A DNA stretch of 64,000 nucleotides from Nostoc sp. UHCC 0702. GTDB taxonomy: Bacteria; Cyanobacteriota; Cyanobacteriia; Cyanobacteriales; Nostocaceae. A model generated the notes under the pieces. That model made no database searches and was not told the origin of the DNA. It saw nothing but the letters and a program-made list of their open reading frames with translations. Positions within the stretch are counted from its first letter, which is position 1; each line of letters starts with the position of its first letter. The DNA lies in contig CP071065.1 in NCBI GenBank assembly GCA_017164015.1, forward strand, positions 5,966,091-6,030,090, in the 5' to 3' direction. Shown here piece by piece: positions 34,905 through 44,089 of this stretch. The translations under genes and the position numbers were made by a program.

Positions 34905-35879
34905 ATGCGTTACAAACAATCTCAAATTATATTACTAATTTCAGTATTAACTTTATTCACCTGTAATCACACTCAAGGAATAGCAGCAAAACCAGCAAAA
35001 CAGCAGAATTTACAAACAATTGCTTCTGTTTTACCGCCACAACCTGATGCTAATGCCTTAGCTATTCCCCTAACCTACAAAATTGAAACTTACGATAGCC
35101 AAGTGATGAGTGCAAAACGCACCTATGGTGTTTCTTTACCCCCTGGCTATGAACAAAACCCACAACAACACTATCCTGTAATCTTTCTCCTCCACGGTGG
35201 ACATGGCGAACCCACTGATTGGTTTCAACAGAACAAAGGACAAGCTCTTAAAACTGTAGAACAACTTTATAAAACAGGCAAATTACCGCCTAGCATCATT
35301 ATTACACCAGATGGTAACGACAAACGCGGTTCTAGTCCTTACCGTGACCCCCAATATATCGATGGCCCTAATGGTAATGTTTCTACAGCCATTGGCTATG
35401 AACTTGTCAGAGTAGTCCAAAGCCGCTATCGTACACTACCTAATCCAGATTTTTGGGCAATGGGGGGATTATCTTCTGGTGGTTGGGGCGCACTCAATGT
35501 AGGATTGCATAACTTGCAGAATTTCTCAATTTTATTTAGTCATAGTGGTTACTTTAAGGATAGTAGCGGCCCTCAAAATAGCCCAATAACTTATATTAAA
35601 AATATTCCTTTATCAGCGAAAAAAAGACTGCGAGTATACTTGGATGTAGGGACATCAGATATTGAGGAACTTGACGATGCTAGAGAGTTTACAAAAGTAC
35701 TCAGCCAACTTCAAATTTATCATATATCTCGTCAGTTTCCTGGTAGCCACACTTGGCAATACTGGCGCAAACACTTAGCAGATTCTTTGACATTTGTCGG
35801 TGAGCAATTTCGGTTAAGTGAGATAGCACACGCCTCTGATAATTTAGGCTTTGATCAGCCGAAAAATAATCAAAATTAG
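34905..35879 (+). CDS. Exported alpha/beta hydrolase, esterase D-like
   Basis: 324 residues. It has an N-terminal hydrophobic leader (IILLISVLTLFTCNHTQG) that resembles a signal peptide or a lipoprotein signal with Cys near residue 20. Core: YPVIFLLHGGHGEPTDW (oxyanion region), IIITPDGNDKRGSSPY, the nucleophile elbow GGLSSGGWGAL (GxSxG) and a C-terminal FPGSHTWQYWRKHL histidine. It is a likely periplasmic serine esterase. The next gene is a paralogue and an aminoacyl-PG synthase follows. Hydrolysis of aminoacyl-phosphatidylglycerol is a reasonable guess, since such hydrolases accompany MprF in other bacteria. Confidence 0.82.
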   Translation: MRYKQSQIILLISVLTLFTCNHTQGIAAKPAKQQNLQTIASVLPPQPDANALAIPLTYKIETYDSQVMSAKRTYGVSLPPGYEQNPQQHYPVIFLLHGGHGEPTDWFQQNKGQALKTVEQLYKTGKLPPSIIITPDGNDKRGSSPYRDPQYIDGPNGNVSTAIGYELVRVVQSRYRTLPNPDFWAMGGLSSGGWGALNVGLHNLQNFSILFSHSGYFKDSSGPQNSPITYIKNIPLSAKKRLRVYLDVGTSDIEELDDAREFTKVLSQLQIYHISRQFPGSHTWQYWRKHLADSLTFVGEQFRLSEIAHASDNLGFDQPKNNQN

Positions 35880-36008
35880 TAAAAGGAACTGGGAAGTGGG
35901 GATTACTTACTATTTTTTAGGTAAAAATAACTTTTGGAGGTTAATTTCAAAAAATATGCCTAATAACTACAATAAAATTAACTAAATTTATTGTAAATTT
36001 TAATAAAT

Positions 36009-36926
36009 ATGAAAAATTATAAAATTATTATTAGCATAGTAGGAGCGATCGCTATCTTAACGACTGCCGGTTACTACTATGTATTTATATTAGGTGCGCC
36101 CCAACTAGATCCACCGCCAGAACAAGCAGATACTGGGTTAAAATTTAAGTTAGAAACCTTCAATTCGCAAGCTATGGGCACAGCCCGACAATACGGCGTA
36201 ATTTTGCCCCCTGGTTATTACAAAAATCACCAAAAGCGCTATCCGGTGATATTCTTACTACATGGTGGGCATGATGATGCCCGTGCTTACGTTGATAAAT
36301 ATGCATTATTAGACGTACTACACGAACTATATAAAAGTGGAAAATTGCCGCCATCGATTGTAATTACACCTGACGGTAATGATAACCGGGGTTCTAGTCC
36401 TTTGTATGACCCTGATTATTTTGATGGGAATAATGGCAAAATTGGTACTTTAATTGGCTCAGAATTAGTACAAGTTGTCAAGTCACAATACCGCACCTTA
36501 GATAATCCCAAATTTTGGGCGTTGGGAGGTCTTTCTTCGGGAGGATGGGGAGCCTTTAACATTGGGTTACGTTATTTAAACAACTTCAATATTCTGTTTA
36601 GCCATAGCGGTTACTTCACCGATAACAGCGGCCCACAAAATAGTCCCCAACAATTTGTACAACAGCTACCAATTGAAGATAGAAAGCGATTGTACGTGTA
36701 TCTTGATGCAGGTATTAACGACACTAATTTTTTGGCTTCTACTAAAGCCTTTCACGAAACTTTGAACAAGCTAGGAATTGTTAATGTATTCCATGCATTC
36801 CCTGGAGGACATGGCTTATCGGGTGCAGATATAGGCTGGAATTACTTCCACAAACATCTTAAAGATTCACTCTCCTATGTAGGAAATAAATTTACAAAAG
36901 ATAATAATTTTACAAATGATGACTGA
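36009..36926 (+). CDS. Paralogous membrane-anchored esterase
   Basis: 305 residues, clearly a duplicate of the gene upstream (shared RYPVIFLLHGGH, IVITPDGNDNRGSSP, GGLSSGGWGAFN, SHSGYFTDNSGPQNSP). The N-terminus IIISIVGAIAILTTAGYYYV is an uncleaved anchor or signal. The catalytic histidine is probably in FPGGHGLSGADIGWNYFHKH. It lies 130 bp after its paralogue and 38 bp before the synthase gene, so it is probably in one transcription unit with the latter. Confidence 0.82.
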   Translation: MKNYKIIISIVGAIAILTTAGYYYVFILGAPQLDPPPEQADTGLKFKLETFNSQAMGTARQYGVILPPGYYKNHQKRYPVIFLLHGGHDDARAYVDKYALLDVLHELYKSGKLPPSIVITPDGNDNRGSSPLYDPDYFDGNNGKIGTLIGSELVQVVKSQYRTLDNPKFWALGGLSSGGWGAFNIGLRYLNNFNILFSHSGYFTDNSGPQNSPQQFVQQLPIEDRKRLYVYLDAGINDTNFLASTKAFHETLNKLGIVNVFHAFPGGHGLSGADIGWNYFHKHLKDSLSYVGNKFTKDNNFTNDD

Positions 36927-36964
36927 TGACTGACCATTGACAAATGACAACTAACAACTGACTA

Positions 36965-38635
36965 ATGACTAATAACTTAAAAACTCGAATTGGACTTGGG
37001 AGTGCAACTGTCTTAACAGGTTTAGTCGGAATAGTCAATTTGTTATCATCTGTGACACCGAACCTGTACGGACGGAATCACTGGTTAAAACAATTTTTAC
37101 CATTTGAAATTCGTGCCAGTGGTCATATATTTGCAGCACTAACTGGCTTTGTTTTGTTAGCACTTGCTACTAATCTATTGCGACGAAAACGAGTTGCATG
37201 GTTATTGACAATTAGTTTCCTAGTTATTTCTATTATTAGCCATTTAATCAAAGGCTGGGATTATGAAGAAAGTCTCCTATCTGCATTTTTACTAGTACAA
37301 TTAATCTTGATGCGCCATGTGTTTACAGCCCAATCAGACCGTCCTTCAATTGCACGAGGAGTGCGAGTATTGATTGGTGCTTTGCTGTTTACCCTAGCAT
37401 ACGGAACAATTGGATTTTACTTGTTAGACGGCAAATTTTCCGAAAATTTTAATTGGCGTGAAGCTATAATTCAGACTCTAGCGATGTTCTTCACAGAGGA
37501 TAATTGGGGTCTGCAACCAAAAAGCCAATTTGGCGATTTTTTTGCTAATTCTATCTATATTATTGCCGCAGGCACAATTACATTTGCAGTGGTGATGCTG
37601 CTACAGCCAGTGTTTTTGCGTAATCCGGCTACACCCAGCGAACAGCAAAAGGCAAAAGAAATAGTACAGCAGTATGGACACTCTTCTTTAGCAGCTTTAA
37701 CACTTTTAAGTGATAAAAGTTATTATTTTAGTCCCTCTGGTCGCAGTATAATTGCTTATGTTCCCAAAGGACGGGGTGCGATCGCACTAGGAGACCCCAT
37801 TGGCCCGGCTGAAGACCGCAAAGAAGTAATTGTGAGTTTCCAGCAGTTTTGTCAACGCAATGACTGGTATCCTGCTTTTTACCAAACTTTGCCCGATGAA
37901 ATTGACCTTTACAAGTCTCTAGGTTTTAAAGTACTCAAGATTGGAGAAGAAGCGATCGTTGATCTGAAGACTTTTACCTTACAAGGAAAAGCTGGTAAAA
38001 ACTTCCGACCATCAATCAATCGTTTGACAAAATTAGGATACGAAATTCAATTTTTTGAACCACCAATTCCTAATAAGTTGTTGTACCAACTAAAACCTGT
38101 GAGTGATGAATGGCTAAAGATGGCGCAAGGTTCGGAAAAACAATTTTCTCTAGGTTGGTTTGACGAAGATTACTTAAGGAATTGCCAAATAGCTGTCGTC
38201 TATAACCCTGAAGGTGAAATCAGCGCTTTCACTAATATTGTGCCAGAGTATCAACTCAACGAAGCAACAATTGACATGATGCGACACCGCCAATCTATTG
38301 AAAATGGCACAATGGACTTTTTATTTATTTCTATACTTCAGTATTTTAAAGAGCAAGGCTATGACACCTTTAATTTTGGTCTTTCTGCTTTGGCTGGAGT
38401 CGGAGAAAACCCAGAATCACGACGCTTAGAGAAAGGATTGCATTATCTTTACGAACATTTGGATCGATTCTACAACTTCCAAGGACTGCACGCATATAAA
38501 GAAAAGTTTCGCCCCCGTTGGGAATCACGCTATTTGGTTTACCCCAGTTTAGCGGCTTTACCCGATGTAGTTGTAGCATTGATTCGAGCTGATTCAGGCG
38601 ATCGCCTCCTCGATTATCTCAAACCTGGGGCATAA
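36965..38635 (+). CDS. Phosphatidylglycerol aminoacyltransferase (MprF synthase domain, DUF2156)
   Basis: 556 residues. Five or six N-terminal membrane helices (to about 230) precede the DUF2156 dual-GNAT catalytic domain: YVPKGRGAIALGDPIGPAED (about 265-284), FRPSINRLTKLGYEIQFFEP, GWFDEDYLRNCQIAVV, TIDMMRHRQSIENGTMDFLF and LYEHLDRFYNFQGLHAYKEK then FRPRWESRYLVY. It transfers an amino acid from aminoacyl-tRNA to phosphatidylglycerol, lowering the negative surface charge. The full flippase half is encoded separately at 33833-34771. The amino acid used cannot be told. Confidence 0.9.
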   Translation: MTNNLKTRIGLGSATVLTGLVGIVNLLSSVTPNLYGRNHWLKQFLPFEIRASGHIFAALTGFVLLALATNLLRRKRVAWLLTISFLVISIISHLIKGWDYEESLLSAFLLVQLILMRHVFTAQSDRPSIARGVRVLIGALLFTLAYGTIGFYLLDGKFSENFNWREAIIQTLAMFFTEDNWGLQPKSQFGDFFANSIYIIAAGTITFAVVMLLQPVFLRNPATPSEQQKAKEIVQQYGHSSLAALTLLSDKSYYFSPSGRSIIAYVPKGRGAIALGDPIGPAEDRKEVIVSFQQFCQRNDWYPAFYQTLPDEIDLYKSLGFKVLKIGEEAIVDLKTFTLQGKAGKNFRPSINRLTKLGYEIQFFEPPIPNKLLYQLKPVSDEWLKMAQGSEKQFSLGWFDEDYLRNCQIAVVYNPEGEISAFTNIVPEYQLNEATIDMMRHRQSIENGTMDFLFISILQYFKEQGYDTFNFGLSALAGVGENPESRRLEKGLHYLYEHLDRFYNFQGLHAYKEKFRPRWESRYLVYPSLAALPDVVVALIRADSGDRLLDYLKPGA

Positions 38636-38788
38636 AAGTTGCTGTCATCAGCCATCAGTCAAAGGTAACTTGACATTATTATAGTACTAGTGTACTATAT
38701 AAATATGAACATGCAGTAAGTTTGCAAAGCAATGCCCAAAGTTTGTAGTAGTTGAACGTTCATAGTACTAGCTTCATGAATGTAACTA

Positions 38789-38951
38789 ATATCAAGTTCG
38801 GCTAATTACTTACGATCTAGTCGGTTTGCTTGGTAATAGCTAATAGGTAATGGGTAATGGGTAATAGGTAATACTCAAAACCAATTACCAATTACCAATT
38901 CCCAATTACCGACCTCCACAGATATCATAAGTGTTTAAACGAACATGATAT
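38789..38951. mobile_element. MITE-like element, ATATCATGTCCG family (copy C)
   Basis: 163 bp with ends ATATCAAGTTCG and CGAACATGATAT. Inner parts match other copies (GCTAATTACTTA; ATAAGTGTTTAAA). The cargo is a GGTAATGGGTAAT ... ATTACCAATTACC hairpin, also seen in the copy at 63335. Confidence 0.65.
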
Positions 38952-39083
38952 AATACCAGATAAGTTTTAGGTTGCATTAGGTTTACTCTTCAATTCCTAT
39001 TTATAAACATTGCTCATGAAATCAAGCTAAACTTGAGCAATTTTGGCTTGGAATGAATCCTGACCTTTATAGAAGGTGACAAG

Positions 39084-40475
39084 ATGACAAATAATAAAAT
39101 CTCTCTGCTAGAACTCATCAAAATTTTTGCAGAATATCGCAACTACATAATTATCAATATTAAGCATCTACAAGAAAATTATTGCAGAACAAGTATCAAG
39201 CGGCTTCAAGGTATAAGAGATGAAAATGGAGAACTAATTCAGCCTTGGTTGCGAACAAAATATCTAGATAAAGTTGAATATGTAGGCATGGGTGAGTTTA
39301 AGTTTAATCGCAACAATGCTACTATCAATATGCTTGTCAGACGGCAAGTCAAACTTGTAAAGCTTGAGGATGAAACCCCAGTTATCGAAGTTGCAGGGTT
39401 GCTGGTAAATGACCTCAATGCCTTTAATAACTACACGATTGTGAGTGATGGCAAAATTCATATAAATTCCTTGCAAGTAAAAATTAGTAGTAAAAAAATT
39501 TTTGAAATACTCAAAGAAAAAGGTGTATTAGATGCAGATAAATTTGACTTTCGTTCTGAATACACTATCCAGCTAGATAACTTACCCCTAGTACCTATTA
39601 ATGTATCTTACAGCTGCATTGATGGCTTATTTGTTCAGCTAGCAGAAATCAAAGTACTTTCTAGTATTATTTCTGCTCATTTGAAAGGGCAATCAGATGT
39701 GTTTGTACAACCACAGTTGGATGAGTTACAAAATCACTATCTTTCTAAAAATATTTACACTAACTTTCCCACAACAACCGAATATACCAATCTCAAAGAA
39801 GCTTTAGTTAACGGTACTATTGATTCACGAGTCAGTTATAAAATCGACATCGGCAATCAAGACATTCTTAATTTCAGTAAATTGCCTTCTGCGAACAAAT
39901 TTCTCGATAAAATGTATCGAGTTTATGACAAAGAAACCGGGGAAATTTTCACTAAGCCTCGGTTTGAGATGGCATTCAATGAAAATATTGCTTTTAGGCA
40001 CAAGCTACTATCATCACGCATCAAAATAACTAAAGTAGATGAGTTGATGAAACCGATTTTTGACGACTTTATCGGACTTGAGGAAAATGGCATTGTTGCA
40101 AATATTCTGACGAAAGTAGGTGCTGATGGTTTAATCGAAGTTTTGCGAGAAAAACACTCTGGTAAGTCTCTTGATAAAGAAGAAATAATTGCAGCCATGA
40201 CAGCAGCGAATACCAAGCTAGAAAAATATGTAGAAACAATCTACCAAGAAAAAATTTCTCCATTGGTATTTTATATTGGTGTCACTGGTAAGTTGCCAGA
40301 CAACATAGCAACGCCAGCCGTAACTGCTGAGGAACTTGCTGTCAAATACCCCAATTTACAGTTTTCTAAAGATGAGCAACAAGGCACATTTTTTGAAGTT
40401 GGTGACAGCATTATTAGTGTATATGCTGAGACTGAATATTACAGCAAAATTCTGGCTAGTGGTGTAGAAAATTAG
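39084..40475 (+). CDS. Unknown protein
   Basis: 463 residues, no family recognised. Start ATG with AAGGTGAC 7-14 bases upstream. No signal peptide or membrane segment; mixed charged and hydrophobic composition without repeats. Distinct stretches are ELIKIFAEYRNYIIINIKHL (N-terminal helix), TIQLDNLPLVPINVSYSCID and FDDFIGLEENGIVANILTKV. A+T-rich with few HIP1 sites relative to neighbours, which is weak evidence of a more recent arrival. It stands alone. Confidence 0.6.
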   Translation: MTNNKISLLELIKIFAEYRNYIIINIKHLQENYCRTSIKRLQGIRDENGELIQPWLRTKYLDKVEYVGMGEFKFNRNNATINMLVRRQVKLVKLEDETPVIEVAGLLVNDLNAFNNYTIVSDGKIHINSLQVKISSKKIFEILKEKGVLDADKFDFRSEYTIQLDNLPLVPINVSYSCIDGLFVQLAEIKVLSSIISAHLKGQSDVFVQPQLDELQNHYLSKNIYTNFPTTTEYTNLKEALVNGTIDSRVSYKIDIGNQDILNFSKLPSANKFLDKMYRVYDKETGEIFTKPRFEMAFNENIAFRHKLLSSRIKITKVDELMKPIFDDFIGLEENGIVANILTKVGADGLIEVLREKHSGKSLDKEEIIAAMTAANTKLEKYVETIYQEKISPLVFYIGVTGKLPDNIATPAVTAEELAVKYPNLQFSKDEQQGTFFEVGDSIISVYAETEYYSKILASGVEN

Positions 40476-40618
40476 ATTTAAATACAATACATGATTGTGG
40501 TAGCACACCTGTGCTACCTTACTACTTGGAATTAAGCTAAAACACATTTGGTCGTCCTTTGTATTTACAAATGACTAATGACTAATGACAACCAGATAAT
40601 TTGCAATGGTGATGGACA

Positions 40619-40750
40619 TTAGCTGATGATTTCTGGTTTCCATCCTAAGACTTGTTCCCATGCTGGATTCACTTGCTGGTAACAACCATCTTGCCCGATG
40701 ATACAGAATAGGTAAGTTGCAAGGTTGAAAAAATCTTCCAGATCAAACAC
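40619..40750 (-). pseudogene. PAS-domain fragment
   Basis: On the - strand a 43-codon frame reads VFDLEDFFNLATYLFCIIGQ, then DGCYQQVNPAWEQVLGWKPE and a stop. This is the N-terminal half of a PAS domain as found in cyanobacterial sensor kinases (F-x-L-x-x-D-L-F-C-I-x-G-x-D-G-x-F-x-x-x-N-P-A-W). The rest of the domain and any kinase are missing, so it is debris. Confidence 0.6.
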
Positions 40751-41335
40751 AGTAATCTTGTCACCAAAATTCTATGTTCAACCTAACTAAGCATATATAT
40801 TAATTACAATGTTAAGATTACTGAAGAATTATATTTATTTTTAATATTAAATTAAGTTTTTTCATGAAATTTTGAAAATATTTTGAAAATATGTGTAAAT
40901 TGGGTGTTAATATAAATACTAAAAACCTGACATTTAAAACAATATTTATCCTGCTTACTCAAAAATTCAGAATTGAGAACACCCATCAAGCTATGCAAAC
41001 ATAGCTGCTGATTTGAATTTGCAGAAATTCAGATTTATAAAATATGTGTTGGTGAATGGGCGGATGAATTTTACCTCACGCAGAGGAGGACACTTCTGTG
41101 CGGGGGTTCCCTCCGTTGAGGAAAGTGTCTGTCGCGCAAAGACGCAGAGAGTAATACTATTTCCAAAAATATTTGCAACACATGAATCGGCTTTTTGGAT
41201 TCCATATATAATGAGTGATTTTTGTTACCAATAACTCTACAAGATTTTTTGCACAATTAAAAAAAATACACAGTAACTAGGCAGTATAATAGCAGCTTCT
41301 TGGTATTATTTTTGATGCACTGACTATAAAAAACA
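40751..41335. other. Gene-free, A/T-rich stretch before the symporter operon
   Basis: No credible gene. At about 41070-41150 there is a dispersed repeat of the CTCACGCAGAGGAGGACAC ... CGCAAAGACGCAGAGAG type common in Nostocales. The rest is A/T-rich and presumably holds the promoter for the DUF4212/symporter pair. Confidence 0.4.
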
Positions 41336-41590
41336 ATGGATGAACATCAGCGTCACGCTTATTGGCGTGCTAATACTGCATTAATTCGTAATCTTTTAAT
41401 TGTTTGGGCTTTGGTTTCCCTCGTTTTCAGTATTTTGCTGGTTCAACCATTAAATACTGTACGTTTTTTCGGTGTCCCCTTGGGTTTTTGGATGGCACAG
41501 CAAGGATCAATCATCATATTTGTAGTATTGATTTTCATTTATGCCTTTCAAATGGACAAATTAGACCGCAAATATAATATCAAAAAGTGA
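41336..41590 (+). CDS. DUF4212 small subunit of a sodium:solute symporter
   Basis: 84 residues with two membrane helices (LLIVWALVSLVFSILLVQPL and GSIIIFVVLIFIYAFQMDKL) and the N-terminal HAYWRANTALIRNLL signature of DUF4212. It ends 9 bp before the large symporter gene, the usual pairing. Confidence 0.88.
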   Translation: MDEHQRHAYWRANTALIRNLLIVWALVSLVFSILLVQPLNTVRFFGVPLGFWMAQQGSIIIFVVLIFIYAFQMDKLDRKYNIKK

Positions 41591-41599
41591 GGAACAACC

Positions 41600-43255
41600 G
41601 TGTCAGTTGAAATTTGGACGATTGTATTGGTTGGACTCTCTTTCATCCTTTACATTTACATTGGTTGGCAATCGCGAGTCGAAAATACTAAAGACTTCTT
41701 TATCGCAGGTCAGGGAATACCCTCAATTGCTAATGGTGCAGCTACCGCCGCTGACTGGATGTCCGCAGCCTCGTTTATTTCTATGGCGGGGCTGATTTCT
41801 TTTTTGGGTTACGACGGTTCTATTTATTTGATGGGTTGGACTGGTGGTTATGTACTATTAGCATTACTTTTGGCTCCCTATCTGCGAAAATTTGGTAAGT
41901 ATACAGTGCCCGATTTTGTGGGCGATCGCTACAACTCTAACATCGCTCGTTTAGTGGCGGTAGTTGCAGCTATTTTCGTCTCTCTCACCTATGTTGCTGG
42001 ACAAATGCGGGGTGTCGGCATTGTTTTTAGCCGCTTTTTGCAAGTAGACATCAATACAGGTGTGATCATCGGTATGGTGATTGTGGCCTTTTTTGCAGTA
42101 CTGGGGGGTATGAAAGGCATCACCTGGACGCAAGTAGCACAGTACTGTGTGTTAATTTTTGCTTACTTAATTCCAGCGATCGCGATCGCCTGGAAGCTGA
42201 CAGGAAACCCCATTCCCCAACTAGCATTTACCTTTAGTGATGTTGCTAGTAAACTCAATCAAATCCAACTTGACTTGGGGTTTAAAGAGTATACCCAGCC
42301 ATTTGTCAACAAGTCGATGATAGATGTGTTGTTTACCACCATTGCTCTGATGGTAGGTACCGCTGGTTTGCCCCATATCATCGTCCGATTTTACACAGTA
42401 CCTAGTGTGCGTGCGGCTCGTTTCTCTGCTGGTTGGGCATTGTTATTTATTGCTATTCTTTATACCACTGCTCCTGCCCTTTCCATGTTTGCCCGCTATA
42501 ACCTGATTGATTCTCTGCATAATAAAACGATTGCAGAGGTGCAACAGTTAGACTGGGCTAACAAGTGGGAAAAAACTAAATTGCTAGCCTTCGATGATAA
42601 AAATAAAGATGGGCGGCTTCAGTTAACTCCAAATAAAGACACCAGCGAAATTAAAATTGACCCAGACATTATTGTGCTTTCCACCCCAGAAGTGGCTAAA
42701 CTCGCTCCTTGGGTGATTGGGCTGGTAGCGGCTGGTGGATTAGCGGCTGCATTGTCTACAGCATCGGGTTTGTTACTAGTAATCTCCAGTTCTGTCGCCC
42801 ACGATGTTTACTACCGGATACTGGATTCAAGTGCTTCAGAACAAAAACGGGTATTTGTTGGGCGCGTCATGATCGGGTTTTCGGTAGTGTTGGCGGGATA
42901 CTTTGGGGTGAATCCACCAGGATTTGTCAGCCAAGTAGTGGCTTTTGCCTTCGGTTTAGCAGCCGCTAGCTTCTTCCCCGTGATTATCCTGGGGATTTTC
43001 GACAAGCGCACCAATGCTGAAGGTGCGATCGCTGGCATGTTAACGGGTTTAATTTTTACGATAATTTACATTATCGGTGTCAAATTTGGAGGTATGCAAC
43101 CTTGGTTTTTTGGGGTTTCTCCTGAAGGAATTGGCACTTTAGGTATGTTGATTAACTTAATAGTTACCCTAGTAGTTTCTCGCCTCACCCCACCCCCGAC
43201 GCAAGAAGTCCAAGCGCTGGTAGAAGACCTACGCAGCCCAACTATTGAACAATAA
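41600..43255 (+). CDS. Sodium:solute (acetate-type) symporter, VC_2705 subfamily
   Basis: 551 residues, about 13 membrane helices, GTG start with GAGG upstream. Typical SSS motifs: VENTKDFFIAGQGIPSIANG then AATAADWMSAASFISMAG, GWTGGYVLLALLLAPYLRKF and GTAGLPHIIVRFYTV. A roughly 60-residue soluble loop (NKWEKTKLLAFDDKNKDGRL) characterises this subfamily. It imports acetate or a related small carboxylate with Na+. A hairpin terminator follows at 43289-43313. Confidence 0.9.
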   Translation: MSVEIWTIVLVGLSFILYIYIGWQSRVENTKDFFIAGQGIPSIANGAATAADWMSAASFISMAGLISFLGYDGSIYLMGWTGGYVLLALLLAPYLRKFGKYTVPDFVGDRYNSNIARLVAVVAAIFVSLTYVAGQMRGVGIVFSRFLQVDINTGVIIGMVIVAFFAVLGGMKGITWTQVAQYCVLIFAYLIPAIAIAWKLTGNPIPQLAFTFSDVASKLNQIQLDLGFKEYTQPFVNKSMIDVLFTTIALMVGTAGLPHIIVRFYTVPSVRAARFSAGWALLFIAILYTTAPALSMFARYNLIDSLHNKTIAEVQQLDWANKWEKTKLLAFDDKNKDGRLQLTPNKDTSEIKIDPDIIVLSTPEVAKLAPWVIGLVAAGGLAAALSTASGLLLVISSSVAHDVYYRILDSSASEQKRVFVGRVMIGFSVVLAGYFGVNPPGFVSQVVAFAFGLAAASFFPVIILGIFDKRTNAEGAIAGMLTGLIFTIIYIIGVKFGGMQPWFFGVSPEGIGTLGMLINLIVTLVVSRLTPPPTQEVQALVEDLRSPTIEQ

Positions 43256-43288
43256 CTTAGTAACGCTAGGCAAAAGTTAAAAACACTC

Positions 43289-43313
43289 AGAGACGTTTCA
43301 CTGGAACGTCTCT
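43289..43313 (+). terminator. Hairpin terminator behind the symporter gene
   Basis: AGAGACGTT (43289-43297), 7-base loop, AACGTCTCT (43305-43313), then AGTCATTTT. Perfect 9-bp stem 34 bp after the stop codon. Confidence 0.7.
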
Positions 43314-43723
43314 AGTCATTTTCAGAGGAAATAGCAATTTCAAACTGATATCGTACTCAAGAGTTGGCTCCCGCAAAGATTGGTACAACAACAACTCCAA
43401 CGCTTGGGACAATCTTCTACACTCACTGTACCTGCGATCGCAAGCGCCATCTCGTGCTAACCCTAGAACAGTACAACCATTCACTAGGAATTATCAATCG
43501 TCAGAGGTTGCTTTTGATCATCTGTGGGCAATTCTTTGCCAACCAAAAACCTCAGTAGTAGCGATCGCAGATTTGGGAAATATGCTCACCACCGATTCAG
43601 AACGGGTGTTGCATCAGAATAGATATTAGTGGAGCGGTGTGCATAGTCATCTGTCTATATCTAAATGTTTATAAATATAAATATTGGATGTAAAAAAAAG
43701 AGTTGTTATAAGGTAATTACTGA

Positions 43724-44002
43724 AAACAATTAGTGGATTTGGCAAGCGTGGGAATTTCCCAACTCAGGCACAACAAAACTTTTAGCAGTTTGCCTTTGGA
43801 TGAGAAATTGCAGCACAAGAAAGCCGAACCTCGTTGTGGCTTGCTAGTGATTGCCCTACGAAGTGGCGATATTGTTCATAGTTTAAGACTAGAGGGGGTG
43901 GTATTGGAATTATACGATGTGGTAGTACTGCCACAGGTGCGTTGTCCGATGGCGATCGGCTTTCGCAATGACGAAATTCGGCGCATGGTGACAGTGGGAT
44001 AA
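43724..44002 (+). pseudogene. C-terminal fragment of a TIGR03032-type protein
   Basis: A frame of about 92 codons that ends RRMVTVG carries LRHNKTFSSLPLDEKLQHKK, then RCGLLVIALRSGDIVHSLRL and YDVVVLPQVRCPMAIGF. This is the last quarter of TIGR03032/DUF4915 proteins, which normally run to several hundred residues. Nothing upstream supplies the remainder. It lies immediately before the FG-GAP/RTX gene. Confidence 0.6.
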
Positions 44003-44089
44003 GAAATGATTCAACTGTGTAAAGACATGATATTTCGTGTCTTTTGACCAGTCCGGAATCTTCCAAAAAAATCAGGAGAATCAATAACT

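Noticed and set aside
43342..43629. Open 96-codon frame behind the symporter gene (YSRVGSRKDWYNNNSNAW ...)
   Set aside because: No start with ribosome site and no recognised family; might be decayed coding sequence, but support is too weak.
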